The notes: generated by a model not told the origin, from the letters alone. 64,000 bases of DNA from JBCBUE01 sp039818285 (GCA_039818285.1 JBCBUE010000004.1:25713-89712), one strand, 5' to 3'. Numbered from the stretch's first letter, positions 1 through 9,216 are shown. Translations and numbers: made by a program.

Positions 1-898
1 GACCGATCAACTGACTGTTCGGCCGAACGAGGCATTTCGCGAGTCGACCATCGAACAAGGGTGGGGTGTTGCGGCATCGGCCCACAGTCCAACCGTCACA
101 CACTACTCTGGCCCGGTCCACAGGCAAGTTCGCTCGCCAGCATCGATTCTGAGAGTCGGTTCAAGCTGTTGGAAGCTGTCCAATTGATCGTCAAGTTGCC
201 GTGTTCTCTCGGAGTTTCGAGTCAAGTGCCCCCTCCAGACACGCTCTCGGGCGATATATCCCGCCTTGCTCGGAAGTGGCGATCGACAGACGAGGTGTTG
301 TTTTGCTTGAGGCTTGATGAGATCGCAAGCCACGAAAAGTCGCCGCCAAGACCGTGTCGTCATCCATCACAACATCACCAGGATGCTGGGTTCGGCTGAA
401 TCAATCCACGCCAAGCGAGATCGACCGATCGTACGCGCGGTTTCCGACGCGCGCCGTACCGATCGATCTCGAGCACGAGCCCGTCGTTCCGGGAAGACGA
501 CGAAGGTTTCTTAGACGTCCATGGGTTGCGGAAACCCTGATCACCTCGATGGCCGCCAGAGGGATATCGCAACGATTTCGGCAAGCCCATACGAGACACC
601 AACACCATCATCTTGCCCAGGGTATTTACATGGACGAAAGTCTGCTGCAGATCGCTGACGCCGTTGATGGCCGCCGGCGTTGCCGGCACAATCGGCAGAC
701 AGTCGATGCCGGACGCGGCACGAAACGTGTTTAAAACAATGGACAGAACCGGGCAGTTGGTTCCCCGCACCAACACACTTCGAGCCGAGGAACCCAACGC
801 GTAGGCTGCTGCCTACCTCATGCGCGGGTCGATTTTGCGGAACGAATTGGCGAGCCTCGCCTCGGCCGGTCGCGGGCTGACCAAGCGGGGCCAAGAAA
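1..898. other. No recognisable gene
   Basis: Several overlapping open frames exist on both strands, the longest 140 codons on the minus strand (375-797), but none shows a domain, signal peptide, sensible start with ribosome binding site, or the strong third-position GC of the genes further on. The frames interrupt and overlap one another, as expected of non-coding or decayed DNA. The 3' end of a gene lying mostly outside the window cannot be excluded. I see no tRNA, repeat or mobile-element end here. Confidence 0.4.
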
Positions 899-970
899 AG
901 CGGGTGAAGGGATTCGAACCCTCGACATTCACGTTGGCAACGTGACGCTCTACCACTGAGCTACACCCGC
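899..970 (-). tRNA. tRNA-Gly (anticodon GCC)
   Basis: Read on the minus strand, this folds as a full cloverleaf. The acceptor stem is GCGGGTG paired with CACCCGC, the D arm contains the AGCTCAGTGGTAGAGC pattern, the T arm contains GGTTCGAATCC, and the anticodon stem TCACG/CGTGA closes the loop TTGCCAA, giving anticodon GCC for glycine codons GGC and GGU. The discriminator base is U, as usual for bacterial tRNA-Gly. The 3' CCA is not encoded; a short T run follows, which may help termination. Confidence 0.97.
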
Positions 971-1075
971 ACGGGCAAGGCAGAGCTGGCTCCACCGAGT
1001 CGCACAGGATAGCGGCGTCAGAACCGGCCCGCAACGCATCCCAACGGAGAGCGAGCTCCGCCCAGACGCGGCAAA

Positions 1076-1148
1076 AGCGGGCGAAGGGGCTCGAACCCTC
1101 AACATTCAGCTTGGAAGGCTGACGCTCTGCCAATTGAGCTACGCCCGC
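1076..1148 (-). tRNA. tRNA-Gly (anticodon UCC)
   Basis: This is a second glycine tRNA on the minus strand, about 105 bases upstream (in transcription) of the GCC isoacceptor. Acceptor stem GCGGGCG pairs with CGCCCGC, and the anticodon stem TCAGC/GCTGA closes the loop CTTCCAA, so the anticodon is TCC (reads GGA and GGG). The discriminator is U, CCA is not encoded and a four-T run follows. The two genes may be cotranscribed. Confidence 0.97.
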
Positions 1149-1288
1149 AGAAAGGGGGCATAGTGTAGCACCGCCCCGCGTCGAGCCGCAAAGCCGCGCG
1201 CCACCGCGAGACGGCGACGAGTCAGCCGCGACTGCTCGGGCCGATCGATCGAGAACGCCTCGCCAATGACCGGCCACACGCCCCGCCC

Positions 1289-2269
1289 TCACTCGATCGG
1301 CAGGCCCGCGCCGTCCGCGATCCCGCGGAGATACGCCGCCGCGAGCAGGCGCCCGTGCACGCCATAGCCGGGCATCCATGGCCGCCCCTCGCCGTGCATC
1401 AGCGGCGCGTGATCGACGCGGATGGGCACGTCGAGCCCAAGGTCGTGGTACAGCCGCAGCAGCGCCGCAAGGTCGTGCGGTCCGTCGTCGTGGAAGGTCT
1501 CGTGAAACCGCTCGGCCGTGCCCGCGACATCCCGCCAGTGGACGAACGCGACCCGATCGGCCAACCGGCGAGCGTGGTCTGCAACCCGCCCGGGCATCAG
1601 CATGAAGTTCGCCTGGCAGAACGTCACCGCGTGGGCCGGCGAGGGCGCCAGTCGGTAAGCCCGTTCGAATGCGTCGACCGTACCGAACACCCGGGACACG
1701 CCCGCTAGCTCAGGAAGCGGCGGGTCGTCGGGGTGCAACGCCATGCACACCCCCGCTCGCTCGGCCGTCGGGATCACGGCGCGGATGAACGCCGCGTAGT
1801 TCGACCACACGACGTCGGCGGCGATGCTCACACCGGCGCCCCCGCGAGGGACGCGCTCGAGATCGAACGCCGTAGCCAGCGCCCCGCCACGCAGCGGATA
1901 GTCCTCGCGCGTCCGGCTCCAGTCGTGATCGGCCCCAGGCAACCGAGCCATGAAGTTAAAGCAGAGTAGCCCGAGCCCCGCTTCGCCCATCGCCTCCAAC
2001 ATCGCTCGATAACGCTGAAAATCTTCGTCTCGCCCCGGCCGCCCGAGCTTGACGCGAGAGAGATCGAACGGGTCTCCCTCGAAGCCAAGCAAAGCCAGCC
2101 CGCGCTCGGCGAAGCGACGCTTCAACGCCATCGCGACGCCAGGCTCCCAAGGCTCGCCAAGGCCGCTCATCGAAGACGTCGGCTTCGTGACTGCGTAGCG
2201 CACGCCCGCCTGCACCGCCAGCGTCCACGAGTCGTCGGGGCAAGGCGGCAAGAGCAACGCGAGCTTCAC
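1289..2269 (-). CDS. uxuA: D-mannonate dehydratase
   Basis: UxuA dehydrates D-mannonate to 2-keto-3-deoxy-D-gluconate in uronate catabolism, in the cytoplasm. The 326-residue protein is a TIM barrel with the family signature ALHPDDPP, a FCQAN segment where relatives have a conserved Cys, HETFHDDGPHD, and a C-terminal GYGVHGRLLAAAYLRG stretch as in E. coli UxuA. It is somewhat shorter than the E. coli (394) and Bacillus enzymes. The open frame extends upstream, but similarity begins at the GTG at 2269, which overlaps the stop of the IclR gene by four bases (GTGA). The two are therefore almost certainly cotranscribed and translationally coupled. The other two enzymes of the pathway are divergently encoded at 3085-5447. 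Confidence 0.9.
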   Translation of the reverse strand: MKLALLLPPCPDDSWTLAVQAGVRYAVTKPTSSMSGLGEPWEPGVAMALKRRFAERGLALLGFEGDPFDLSRVKLGRPGRDEDFQRYRAMLEAMGEAGLGLLCFNFMARLPGADHDWSRTREDYPLRGGALATAFDLERVPRGGAGVSIAADVVWSNYAAFIRAVIPTAERAGVCMALHPDDPPLPELAGVSRVFGTVDAFERAYRLAPSPAHAVTFCQANFMLMPGRVADHARRLADRVAFVHWRDVAGTAERFHETFHDDGPHDLAALLRLYHDLGLDVPIRVDHAPLMHGEGRPWMPGYGVHGRLLAAAYLRGIADGAGLPIE

Positions 2270-3033
2270 GACGCGGTCGTTCCGGCCTCGGCCGCGATCC
2301 GCTCCGCCGCGGCGCACACGTCTCGGCGAAGCGCCGCGACGTCGATGGACGCCAGGTCGCTCGCCAGCCCCACGACGCTGACCGCCGCCTCGATGCCGGA
2401 CCGCCCCCGCACCGGCGCCGCGCACCCGCCGATCCCCGGCCGGTACGAGCCCGAGTCCATGCAAGTGCCCTCGGCCCGGCACGCCTCGACCCGATCCCGC
2501 ACGTCACCCGGCGATTGATTCGCAAACGCCGACGCCGGCCCCGCCTCGATCGCCGCTTCCACCCTCGCGTCGTCCAGCAGGCTCAGCAGCGCGCCCCCCG
2601 TCGCGCCCAGCACCACCGCGAACCGAGCCCCCGAGGCGCTTGCGACCACCATCCCGTCCGGCGGCTCGGCCCGCGCCAGCGTCATCGCCTCCCAACCCAC
2701 GCGCACCGACAGCTTCGCGCTCAGCCCAAGCGACGCCGCGAGCTGATCGAGCGCTGGCCGCGCCGCGGCGCGGAGGTCGTCGTACGGCCGGACCGCCTCG
2801 ACGTAAGGCAACAGCCCCACCGACAGCGAATAGCCGCCGGACCTCGTGCCGGTCCGCGCCACCCAGCGGTGCTGTTCGAGCGTGTTGAGGATGCGAAAGC
2901 AACTCGTCACCGCCACGCCCGCCGCCCGAGCCACCTGCTGGACCGAAGCGGCTGGACCTTCCCGCACCGCCTCCAGCACACGAATCGCCCGCGCCACCGC
3001 CGGCACACCCGCAGGCTGCATGTCGTCATTCAT
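2266..3033 (-). CDS. IclR-family transcriptional regulator
   Basis: This is a repressor or activator of the IclR/KdgR type, about 255 residues. An N-terminal winged helix (ASVQQVARAAGVAVTSCF) is followed by the GAF-like effector domain (about residues 80-250). Relatives often sense uronates or 2-keto-3-deoxygluconate, which fits its place between uxuA and uxaC. Three in-frame ATGs are possible at 3054, 3033 and 3021; none has a strong ribosome binding site. I prefer 3033 because the 3054 ATG lies inside a perfect GAAAT-C-ATTTC palindrome that looks like the operator. The stop overlaps the GTG start of uxuA. Confidence 0.87.
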   Translation of the reverse strand: MNDDMQPAGVPAVARAIRVLEAVREGPAASVQQVARAAGVAVTSCFRILNTLEQHRWVARTGTRSGGYSLSVGLLPYVEAVRPYDDLRAAARPALDQLAASLGLSAKLSVRVGWEAMTLARAEPPDGMVVASASGARFAVVLGATGGALLSLLDDARVEAAIEAGPASAFANQSPGDVRDRVEACRAEGTCMDSGSYRPGIGGCAAPVRGRSGIEAAVSVVGLASDLASIDVAALRRDVCAAAERIAAEAGTTAS

Positions 3034-3068
3034 TTCTAATTCGGTTGAAATCATTTCTATTATGAAAT
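3032..3068. promoter_or_regulatory. Probable IclR operator region
   Basis: This is an AT-rich island between divergent genes in otherwise GC-rich DNA. It carries alternating half-sites: ATTTC (3032-3036), GAAAT (3047-3051), ATTTC (3053-3057) and GAAAT (3064-3068). The middle pair forms the perfect 11-base palindrome GAAATCATTTC, which resembles the E. coli IclR core GGAAATnATTTCC. Autoregulation of the IclR gene and control of uxaC are inferred. Confidence 0.6.
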
Positions 3069-3084
3069 ACTCTACCGCTGACGC

Positions 3085-4596
3085 ATGTCCTCTGCAAGCT
3101 CCAGCTCGCTCACGATCCCGTCGCTCGACACGGCACGTCGCGGACAGACCGTGCCCGGTCCCGCCGACGCCGACTGGCTCCTGCCCTCGCCCCTCGCCCG
3201 GCGGCTCTACCACGACACGGCGGCCGACCTGCCCATCCTCGACGCCCACACTCACCTCGATGCACGCCGCCTGGCCGACGACGATCCTTTCGAGAACCTC
3301 GCCGACCTGTGGATCGCCAGCGACCCCTACAAGCACCGCGCCCTGCGCCTGCTCGGCGTCCCCGAACAGGACATCACCGGCCCGGCCTCCCCCCGGGATC
3401 GCTTCAACCGCTGGGCCGCCGCCAGCCCCTTGCTGCTCGGCAACCCCCTGCACCACTGGAACGCGCTCGACCTCCACCGAGCCTTCGGCATCACCACGCC
3501 GCTCGCCCCCGACACCGCCGACGCCGTCTGGTCCGCCACCGCCGAAGCGCTCGCTCGACCCACCGGCGCCCCACGCGGCCTCGTGCAGACCGGCCGCCCC
3601 ACAACGCTCTGCACGTCCGATCGCTTGACCGACAACCTCGAGGCCCACGCACGCCTCGCCCGCCGACCCATCCCCCACGTCGTCGTTCGACCCTCGCTCC
3701 GCGCCGACGACCTGCTCGCCCTCGGCACCCCGGCCGGCCAAGCGTTCCTCGATCGTCTCGTCGATGCGTCCGGCCTATCCACCGACTCGTTCGACGAACT
3801 GACTTTCACGCTGAGCCAACGCCTCGACGCGTTCGGCGCCCTGGGCGCCACCGTCGCCGACCTCGGCCTCGACCGCCCCGCCAGCCTCAAGCCGCCGGCC
3901 CACCCGGATGAACCGGCCGAGCTGTTCGAGCGCTGGCGCCGCGACGCGAGCCCCGACGCGAGGCTCGACGCCCCGGCCCTCGCTCGGCTCCATGGCGGGC
4001 TGGTGCGCTGGCTCGCCGCCGAGGTCAGTGCCCGCGGCTGGTCGTTGCTCCTGCACCTCGGCGCCCTGCGCAACACCAGCACGCGACTCGCACGACTCGC
4101 CGGCCCCGCCGGTGGCTACGCCACCACCGATCGCCCGCTGCCTATCCACCGCGTCGCCCGCCTGCTCGACGACCTCGAACGCCACGACGCGCTGCCGCGC
4201 ACCGTGCTCTTCAACCTCAACCCCGCCGACAACCTCGCCCTCGCCACCCTCGCCGGGTCGTTCGCCCGCGACCACGAGCCCGGCCTGGTCTCTCTCGGCC
4301 CCGCCTGGTGGTTCAACGACCACCTCGACGGCATCGACCGCCAGCTCGACGCCACCGCCGCCCACGCCCTGCTCGCCGCCTTCCCCGGCATGGTCACCGA
4401 CGCCCGCTCACTGCTCTCGATCCACCGCCACGAGTACTTCCGCCGCGCCCTGTGCCGATGGCTCGCCCGACGCGCCAACGCCGGCGAGCTCCCCAACGAC
4501 GCCGACGCCCTCGCCCCGCTCCTGCGGCGCATGCTCGTCGACAACCCCGCTCGACTTCTCGGTCAATCTCAACCTCAAGCCGCCGCCCCACCGTGA
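3085..4596 (+). CDS. uxaC: Uronate (glucuronate) isomerase
   Basis: UxaC interconverts D-glucuronate and D-fructuronate (and galacturonate/tagaturonate), the first cytoplasmic step of hexuronate use. The 503-residue product is full length, an amidohydrolase-fold enzyme with the N-terminal metal-binding DAHTHLD motif (residues 53-59), GNPLHHWNALDLHRAFGI, the WWFND segment, and a C-terminal TDARSLLSIHRHEYFRR block, all as in E. coli UxaC. The ATG at 3085 adds about 25 residues before the region where homologues start; a GTG at 3151 is an alternative start. It is the first gene of a rightward operon and overlaps the next gene by four bases. Confidence 0.95.
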   Translation: MSSASSSSLTIPSLDTARRGQTVPGPADADWLLPSPLARRLYHDTAADLPILDAHTHLDARRLADDDPFENLADLWIASDPYKHRALRLLGVPEQDITGPASPRDRFNRWAAASPLLLGNPLHHWNALDLHRAFGITTPLAPDTADAVWSATAEALARPTGAPRGLVQTGRPTTLCTSDRLTDNLEAHARLARRPIPHVVVRPSLRADDLLALGTPAGQAFLDRLVDASGLSTDSFDELTFTLSQRLDAFGALGATVADLGLDRPASLKPPAHPDEPAELFERWRRDASPDARLDAPALARLHGGLVRWLAAEVSARGWSLLLHLGALRNTSTRLARLAGPAGGYATTDRPLPIHRVARLLDDLERHDALPRTVLFNLNPADNLALATLAGSFARDHEPGLVSLGPAWWFNDHLDGIDRQLDATAAHALLAAFPGMVTDARSLLSIHRHEYFRRALCRWLARRANAGELPNDADALAPLLRRMLVDNPARLLGQSQPQAAAPP

Positions 4597-5447
4597 ACAC
4601 CACCCACACCACCCGCCAAACCTTCACCGATCGCGTCGCCGTCGTGACCGGCGCCGGCGGCACGCTGTGCTCGCCCATCGCGGCCGACCTCGCCGCGCGT
4701 GGCGCCAAGGTCGCCCTGGTCGGCCGATCACGCGAACGCCTCGAGCCCGTCGCCGACGCCATCGCTCAGGCCGGCGGCCACGCGCTGGTCACCCCGGCCG
4801 ACGTGACCGACCCCGATCAGCTCGCCGCCGCTCGCGACGCCATCGAACGACACCTGGGCCCCTGCTCGCTGCTCGTCAACGGCGCCGGCGGCAACCAAGC
4901 CAGCGCGGTCACGCAGCCCACCCGCTTCGACCCCGCCGAGCTCAACGACGACGTCGGCGGATTCTTCAACCTCGACCTCGACGCCTTCGGCGACGTGCTC
5001 ACCGCCAACACCATGGGCACCGTCCTGCCCTGCCGCGTCTTCGGCCGCGACCTCGTCAAGACAGGCCGCGGCGCGGTCCTGAACTTCACCTCCATGAACG
5101 CCTATCGCCCGCTCACGCGCGTCGCCGCCTACGCCATGGCCAAGGCCGCCATCGCCAACTTCACCCAGTGGCTCGCCGTCTACCTCGCCCCAGCCAACGT
5201 CCGCGTCAACGCCATCGCGCCAGGCTTCTTCGTCAACGACCGCAGCCGACGCATCCTCTACACCGACACCGGCGACCTCGCGCCCCGCGGCGAGCAGGTC
5301 ATGGCCCACACGCCCCTCGGCCGGTTCGGCCGGGCCGAAGAACTCCTCGGCTGCGCCCGCTGGCTGCTCGACGACGACCAGTCCGCCTTCGTCACCGGCC
5401 AGACGGTCCCCGTCGATGGCGGCTTCCTCGCGTCCGCCGGCGTTTGA
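4593..5447 (+). CDS. SDR-type D-mannonate oxidoreductase (fructuronate reductase)
   Basis: This short-chain dehydrogenase of 284 residues probably reduces D-fructuronate to D-mannonate with NAD(P)H, the step between UxaC and UxuA. The Rossmann motif TGAGG is at residues 19-23, and the catalytic Ser167, Tyr180 and Lys184 are present (YAMAK). The segments NFTQWLAVYL, RVNAIAPGFFV and VPVDGGF closely follow Bacillus YjmF/UxuB. This enzyme type replaces the unrelated long-chain UxuB of E. coli. The open frame runs further upstream, but the GTG at 4593 overlaps the uxaC stop (GTGA) and starts just before the Rossmann fold. Confidence 0.88.
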   Translation: MNTTHTTRQTFTDRVAVVTGAGGTLCSPIAADLAARGAKVALVGRSRERLEPVADAIAQAGGHALVTPADVTDPDQLAAARDAIERHLGPCSLLVNGAGGNQASAVTQPTRFDPAELNDDVGGFFNLDLDAFGDVLTANTMGTVLPCRVFGRDLVKTGRGAVLNFTSMNAYRPLTRVAAYAMAKAAIANFTQWLAVYLAPANVRVNAIAPGFFVNDRSRRILYTDTGDLAPRGEQVMAHTPLGRFGRAEELLGCARWLLDDDQSAFVTGQTVPVDGGFLASAGV

Positions 5448-5483
5448 CCCCATGCTCTCCCGAGACACCCCACGAGCAACCCG

Positions 5484-6929
5484 GTGAACCAGCCCGACGC
5501 CGCCATCCCGACCATCCACCCCTCGATCGATCGACCCGGCCGACCGCACGACCGCTTCGTGCCGCTGCTCGAAGCGCAGGGCTACCGCCCGATCGGTCGG
5601 CTGGCCCCCCGCGCGGCTCGCGCGATCGACGACTCGCCGTGGTCGATCGGCTGCGAGACGTGCGATCGCGGCTACGTCGACTTCGATCAGGTCGGGCCAC
5701 ACCTCGGCGAGATCGGCGCCAAGGCCGTGCGCTTGCAGGCCGGCTGGGCGCGTTGCGAGCCGAGGGCCGACGGCGTCTACGACTGGGCTTGGCTGGACAA
5801 GATCGTTGACGCGTGCGTCATGCAACGCGTGCGCCCCTGGCTCGAGGTCGGCTACGGCAACCCCGCCTACCCCGACGGCGGCGGCATCGGCCTGGCGATG
5901 GGTATCCCCACCGGCGACCGCGCGATCACCGCGTGGGACGCCTGGGTCGCCGCGCTCGTGAAGCGTTACGCCGACCGCGTCGACACCTGGTCCATCTGGA
6001 ACGAGCCCGACCACGGCCCCGACCTCGACGCCGTCACCTACGCCGATTTCTACGCCCGCACGGCCCGAATCATCCGCGCCGCTCAACCCGGCGCGACGCT
6101 CATGGGCCTCTCCCTCGCCGGCGCCAACGCCTACGCCGAGGCCTTCCTGCGTCGACTCGACGAGCGCGGTGAGGCCGACCTGCTCCAGCGGCTCGTCTAC
6201 CACTTCTACCCCCACAACCCCGATGCGTCGTTCGACCGAGTCGACGGGCTGCGCGACCTGTTGCAGCGCTACGCGCCTCACGCCGAGGTCTATCAAGGCG
6301 AAACCGGCGCGCCCTCGCAGACGACCGCGTTCCTGGCGATGCGTCAACACGAATGGTCAGAACGCAAGCAAGCCGTCTGGAACCTCCGCCGGCTGCTCGC
6401 CCACCACGCCCGCGGCATCGCGATGAACCTGTTCCAGCTCGCCGACATGCACTACGAGAAGCGCGACGGCGCCCTCCATCAAGGCCACAACACCAAAGGC
6501 CAGCTCGCCACCCGGCCCGACCTCACCGTCCTGCATCGCAAGGCATCGTTCGCGATGGCGCAGCACGTCTTCTCGACGATCGACGGCCGATACCCGCTGA
6601 CGGCGCTGGAGCCGCTGCACGACCGCGATAACAAAACGACCGGCCGCGTCCCGTGGCAGCAATACGCATGGACACCGCACGGCGGCGAACGGCCCGACCT
6701 CGTGTCATGGTGGAACGCCAGCGACGCCCCCACGCTCACGACCTACGGCCTGTGGCGTGTCGCCGGACTAGCGCCCGTGCCCTTCGCCAACCCCGTGCTG
6801 CTCGACTGGCTGAGCGGCACGGCCTTCGAGCCGCCCCGCACCGGCGCCGCGCTGTGGCGCGAGCTTCCCCTAAGCGACGCCCCGTTCGCGCTCATCGAAC
6901 GCGAAAGCCTGCCCCTGCAACAAGACTGA
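5484..6929 (+). CDS. GH39-like TIM-barrel glycoside hydrolase
   Basis: This 481-residue protein has no signal peptide, so it probably acts on oligosaccharides in the cytoplasm. The pattern is of a clan GH-A retaining hydrolase: TWSIWNEPDHGPD holds the likely acid/base Glu and VYQGETGAPS the likely nucleophile Glu. It resembles GH39 xylosidase/iduronidase-type enzymes. Its position within the uronate operon suggests that it releases a uronic acid or a neighbouring sugar, but substrate is not visible from sequence. Translation starts at the GTG at 5484, 36 bases after the SDR gene. Confidence 0.72.
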   Translation: MNQPDAAIPTIHPSIDRPGRPHDRFVPLLEAQGYRPIGRLAPRAARAIDDSPWSIGCETCDRGYVDFDQVGPHLGEIGAKAVRLQAGWARCEPRADGVYDWAWLDKIVDACVMQRVRPWLEVGYGNPAYPDGGGIGLAMGIPTGDRAITAWDAWVAALVKRYADRVDTWSIWNEPDHGPDLDAVTYADFYARTARIIRAAQPGATLMGLSLAGANAYAEAFLRRLDERGEADLLQRLVYHFYPHNPDASFDRVDGLRDLLQRYAPHAEVYQGETGAPSQTTAFLAMRQHEWSERKQAVWNLRRLLAHHARGIAMNLFQLADMHYEKRDGALHQGHNTKGQLATRPDLTVLHRKASFAMAQHVFSTIDGRYPLTALEPLHDRDNKTTGRVPWQQYAWTPHGGERPDLVSWWNASDAPTLTTYGLWRVAGLAPVPFANPVLLDWLSGTAFEPPRTGAALWRELPLSDAPFALIERESLPLQQD

Positions 6930-6944
6930 CACCCGAGAACCGCC

Positions 6945-7664
6945 ATGTCCGACCTGATGAACACACGCCGGCTCGCCGAGGCACGCGAGGCCCCCAACGA
7001 CTTCGAGCTCGCGTTGCCGATCGCCGAGCTCTGCGCCCGCTACGAGAAGCTCTACACCGGCGCGGTGAACGACGTGCTCCGCGAGCTGTGCCTGCCGCAC
7101 CAGGCCTTGCCCACCGAGATCGCGCCGCTGCGTGACGACATGGTCGTGTGCGGCGAGGCGTTCACCGTCCGCGCCGTGGCCGACCCGACCATGGCCGGCG
7201 AGCTCGAGACGCGCGTCGAGATGCTCGACCGCGTCCGCCCGCACCACGTCTGCGTCTGGAACGCCAACGGCGAACGCGTCGCCAGCCACTGGGGCGGTGT
7301 GATGACCCGCGCCTCCATGAAACGCGGCTGCCGCGGCGCCATCATCGACGGCGGCATCCGCGACACCCGCGACATCCTCGATCAGCGGTTCCCCATCTGG
7401 TACCGCTACCGCACCTCGACCGGCGCCCTCTCGCACACCAAGATCGACGCATACCAAGTCCCCATCGTTGTTCAGGGCGTCATCATCAAGCCCGACGACA
7501 TCGTCATGGCCGACCTCGACGGCGCCCTGGTCATCCCCCGCAAGATCGCCGTCGCGGTCCTCGAGCGGGCCGAGCAGATCGAGCGCAACGAGGGCGAGAT
7601 CAAGGAGTGGGTCAACGCCGGCCTCAGCGCCGCGGAGATCTCCGACCGCGGCGGCTATTTCTGA
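6945..7664 (+). CDS. RraA-like family protein (possible class II pyruvate aldolase)
   Basis: This 239-residue protein has the RraA/HMG-aldolase fold. The signature region includes HWGGVMTRASMKRGC, followed by AIIDGGIRDTRDI, where the Asp and Arg typical of metal-dependent 4-hydroxy-4-methyl-2-oxoglutarate aldolases occur, and MADLDGALVIP nearer the C terminus. Family members either cleave 4-hydroxy-2-oxo acids or, in enterobacteria, bind RNase E. In a uronate operon that shows no KDG kinase or KDPG aldolase, an aldolase role on a keto-deoxy sugar acid is a reasonable inference, not proven. It begins with ATG 15 bases after the hydrolase gene. Confidence 0.75.
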   Translation: MSDLMNTRRLAEAREAPNDFELALPIAELCARYEKLYTGAVNDVLRELCLPHQALPTEIAPLRDDMVVCGEAFTVRAVADPTMAGELETRVEMLDRVRPHHVCVWNANGERVASHWGGVMTRASMKRGCRGAIIDGGIRDTRDILDQRFPIWYRYRTSTGALSHTKIDAYQVPIVVQGVIIKPDDIVMADLDGALVIPRKIAVAVLERAEQIERNEGEIKEWVNAGLSAAEISDRGGYF

Positions 7665-7786
7665 CCAGGCGCCTCGCCCGCCCGGACGCGCCGAGTGCCG
7701 TTCGTAGCGATCGCCGACATGGCCTTCGACACGACTCGCGCAGATTCTTCGAGGCGTTCGCACCACGGAGCGATAGACTCGGCCGG

Positions 7787-9097
7787 ATGCAAGACGTCGA
7801 TGTATTGGTGGTAGGCGGCGGTCCGGCGGGCGTGCCCGCGGCGGTTCAGGCGGCGCGCGCCGGCGCCAGCGTCGCGCTCGTGGAGTTCCACGGCCAGCTC
7901 GGCGGGGCCACGACCACCGGGGGGATCTTCTCGGTCTCCCTGTTCGGCGGCTTCGGCCGGCAGGTGATCGCGGGCATCGGCTGGGAACTGGTCGAAGCCT
8001 CGCGCGAGCTCGACGGCGCGGCCCGACCGTTCGACCCGACCAAGCGCGGCGCCGGCCCACGCCCGGGGCAGACCTGCTACGTCAACCCGTACCTCTACGC
8101 CGCCGTTGCCGAGCAGGCCGTGATCGACGCGGGCGTCGACCTGCGCTACCACGTCGCCCCGTCGGACGCACGATGGATGTCGGACGACGGCACGTTTCAC
8201 GTTGAATTACAAGGCAAGAACCAACGCGCAACGATCCGATGCCGCGAGCTGATCGACTGCACGGGCGGGGCCGAGGTCGTCGGGATGCTGGGCTTGCCGC
8301 GCGTGTTGGGCGACGAGGCCGACGGGCGGTGCCAGCCCGGCACCCTCGCGTTCGAGGTCGGTGGCTTCGACGCCGACGCGGCCGACCCGCGCGAGATCGA
8401 GGCCCGCTACCAAGCCGCACTCGACGACGGCACGCTGCTCCCCGGCGACTACTACTTCGCCGACAAGTCCGGCGAAGCCATCGCGCGCACCCTCCGTCGC
8501 GGCGCCCTCAACGCCATGCACGTGCCGAACGCCGACGACACCACCAGCGACGCTCAGACCGCCGCCAACATCGCCGGTCGCGCCGCCATGCTCCGCCTCC
8601 TGCGATTCGTCCGAGGCCTGACCGGCGGCGAAGGCGCCACCATCCGCTACGCCCGGCAAGACACCGCCATCCGCGAGACCCGTCGCATCGTTGGCGAAAC
8701 CACCGTGACCGAATCGGACTACCTCAGCGGCCGCGTCTTCCCCGACGCGATCGGCTACTCGATGTGGTTCGTCGATATCCACACGGACGACACCGTCGAG
8801 AGGCGTTTCCTCGACGAAGGCGTCAAGCCAACCATCCCCCTCTCCGCGATGGTGCCCCGGGGCTCGCGCCACCTCCTGGCCCCCGGCCGATCGATCAGCG
8901 CCGACTACGCGGCGTTGAGCGCTCTGCGCGTGCAGGCGTCGTGCATGGCGATGGGCCAGGCCGCCGGCGCCGCGGCCGCGTTGGGCGTCGCCCTGGGTCG
9001 CCCGTCCCGCGATGTCCCCTATCCCCAACTGCGGGCTCTCCTGGAGGACCACGGGGCGATCCTCCCGCCCGTGCCCGAGCCCGCTGCCGTGGGGTGA
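7787..9097 (+). CDS. FAD-dependent oxidoreductase
   Basis: This 436-residue flavoprotein is of the FAD_oxidored type common in planctomycete and Bacteroidetes sugar clusters. An N-terminal dinucleotide-binding motif, VLVVGGGPAGVPAAVQAARAG, is followed by LIDCTGGAEVV and a C-terminal LAPGRSISADYAALSALRVQ segment that closes the FAD site. The substrate is unknown. No signal peptide is visible. The open frame is far longer upstream, but the Rossmann motif fixes the ATG at 7787. It is the last gene of the uronate operon, 122 bases after the RraA-like gene. Confidence 0.8.
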   Translation: MQDVDVLVVGGGPAGVPAAVQAARAGASVALVEFHGQLGGATTTGGIFSVSLFGGFGRQVIAGIGWELVEASRELDGAARPFDPTKRGAGPRPGQTCYVNPYLYAAVAEQAVIDAGVDLRYHVAPSDARWMSDDGTFHVELQGKNQRATIRCRELIDCTGGAEVVGMLGLPRVLGDEADGRCQPGTLAFEVGGFDADAADPREIEARYQAALDDGTLLPGDYYFADKSGEAIARTLRRGALNAMHVPNADDTTSDAQTAANIAGRAAMLRLLRFVRGLTGGEGATIRYARQDTAIRETRRIVGETTVTESDYLSGRVFPDAIGYSMWFVDIHTDDTVERRFLDEGVKPTIPLSAMVPRGSRHLLAPGRSISADYAALSALRVQASCMAMGQAAGAAAALGVALGRPSRDVPYPQLRALLEDHGAILPPVPEPAAVG

Positions 9098-9194
9098 TCC
9101 TGCCAGTCGGCCCGGGCCGTCGCGGAACCCATGCTGACGCCAAAAATAGACCACTGGTTCATGCCGCATCGCGCTAGATTCTGTCACTAGCGAT

Positions 9195-9216
9195 CGCTCA
9201 GAATTTCGCCTGAGCG
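9195..9216 (+). terminator. Possible terminator hairpin after the uronate operon
   Basis: A 7-base-pair stem, CGCTCAG/CTGAGCG, with an 8-base loop lies about 100 bases after the FAD gene stop. It is followed by an AT-rich stretch, with a T run only about 20 bases later, so it is not a textbook intrinsic terminator. Confidence 0.35.

Noticed and set aside
375..797. 140-codon open frame on the minus strand near the window start
   Set aside because: It overlaps several other frames of similar length, has no domain, no ribosome binding site and no strong codon bias, so it was not called as a gene.
3327..4082. Long open frames on the minus strand opposite uxaC
   Set aside because: They are Arg/Ser/Ala-rich translations of the complement of a strongly conserved gene, typical of high-GC DNA.
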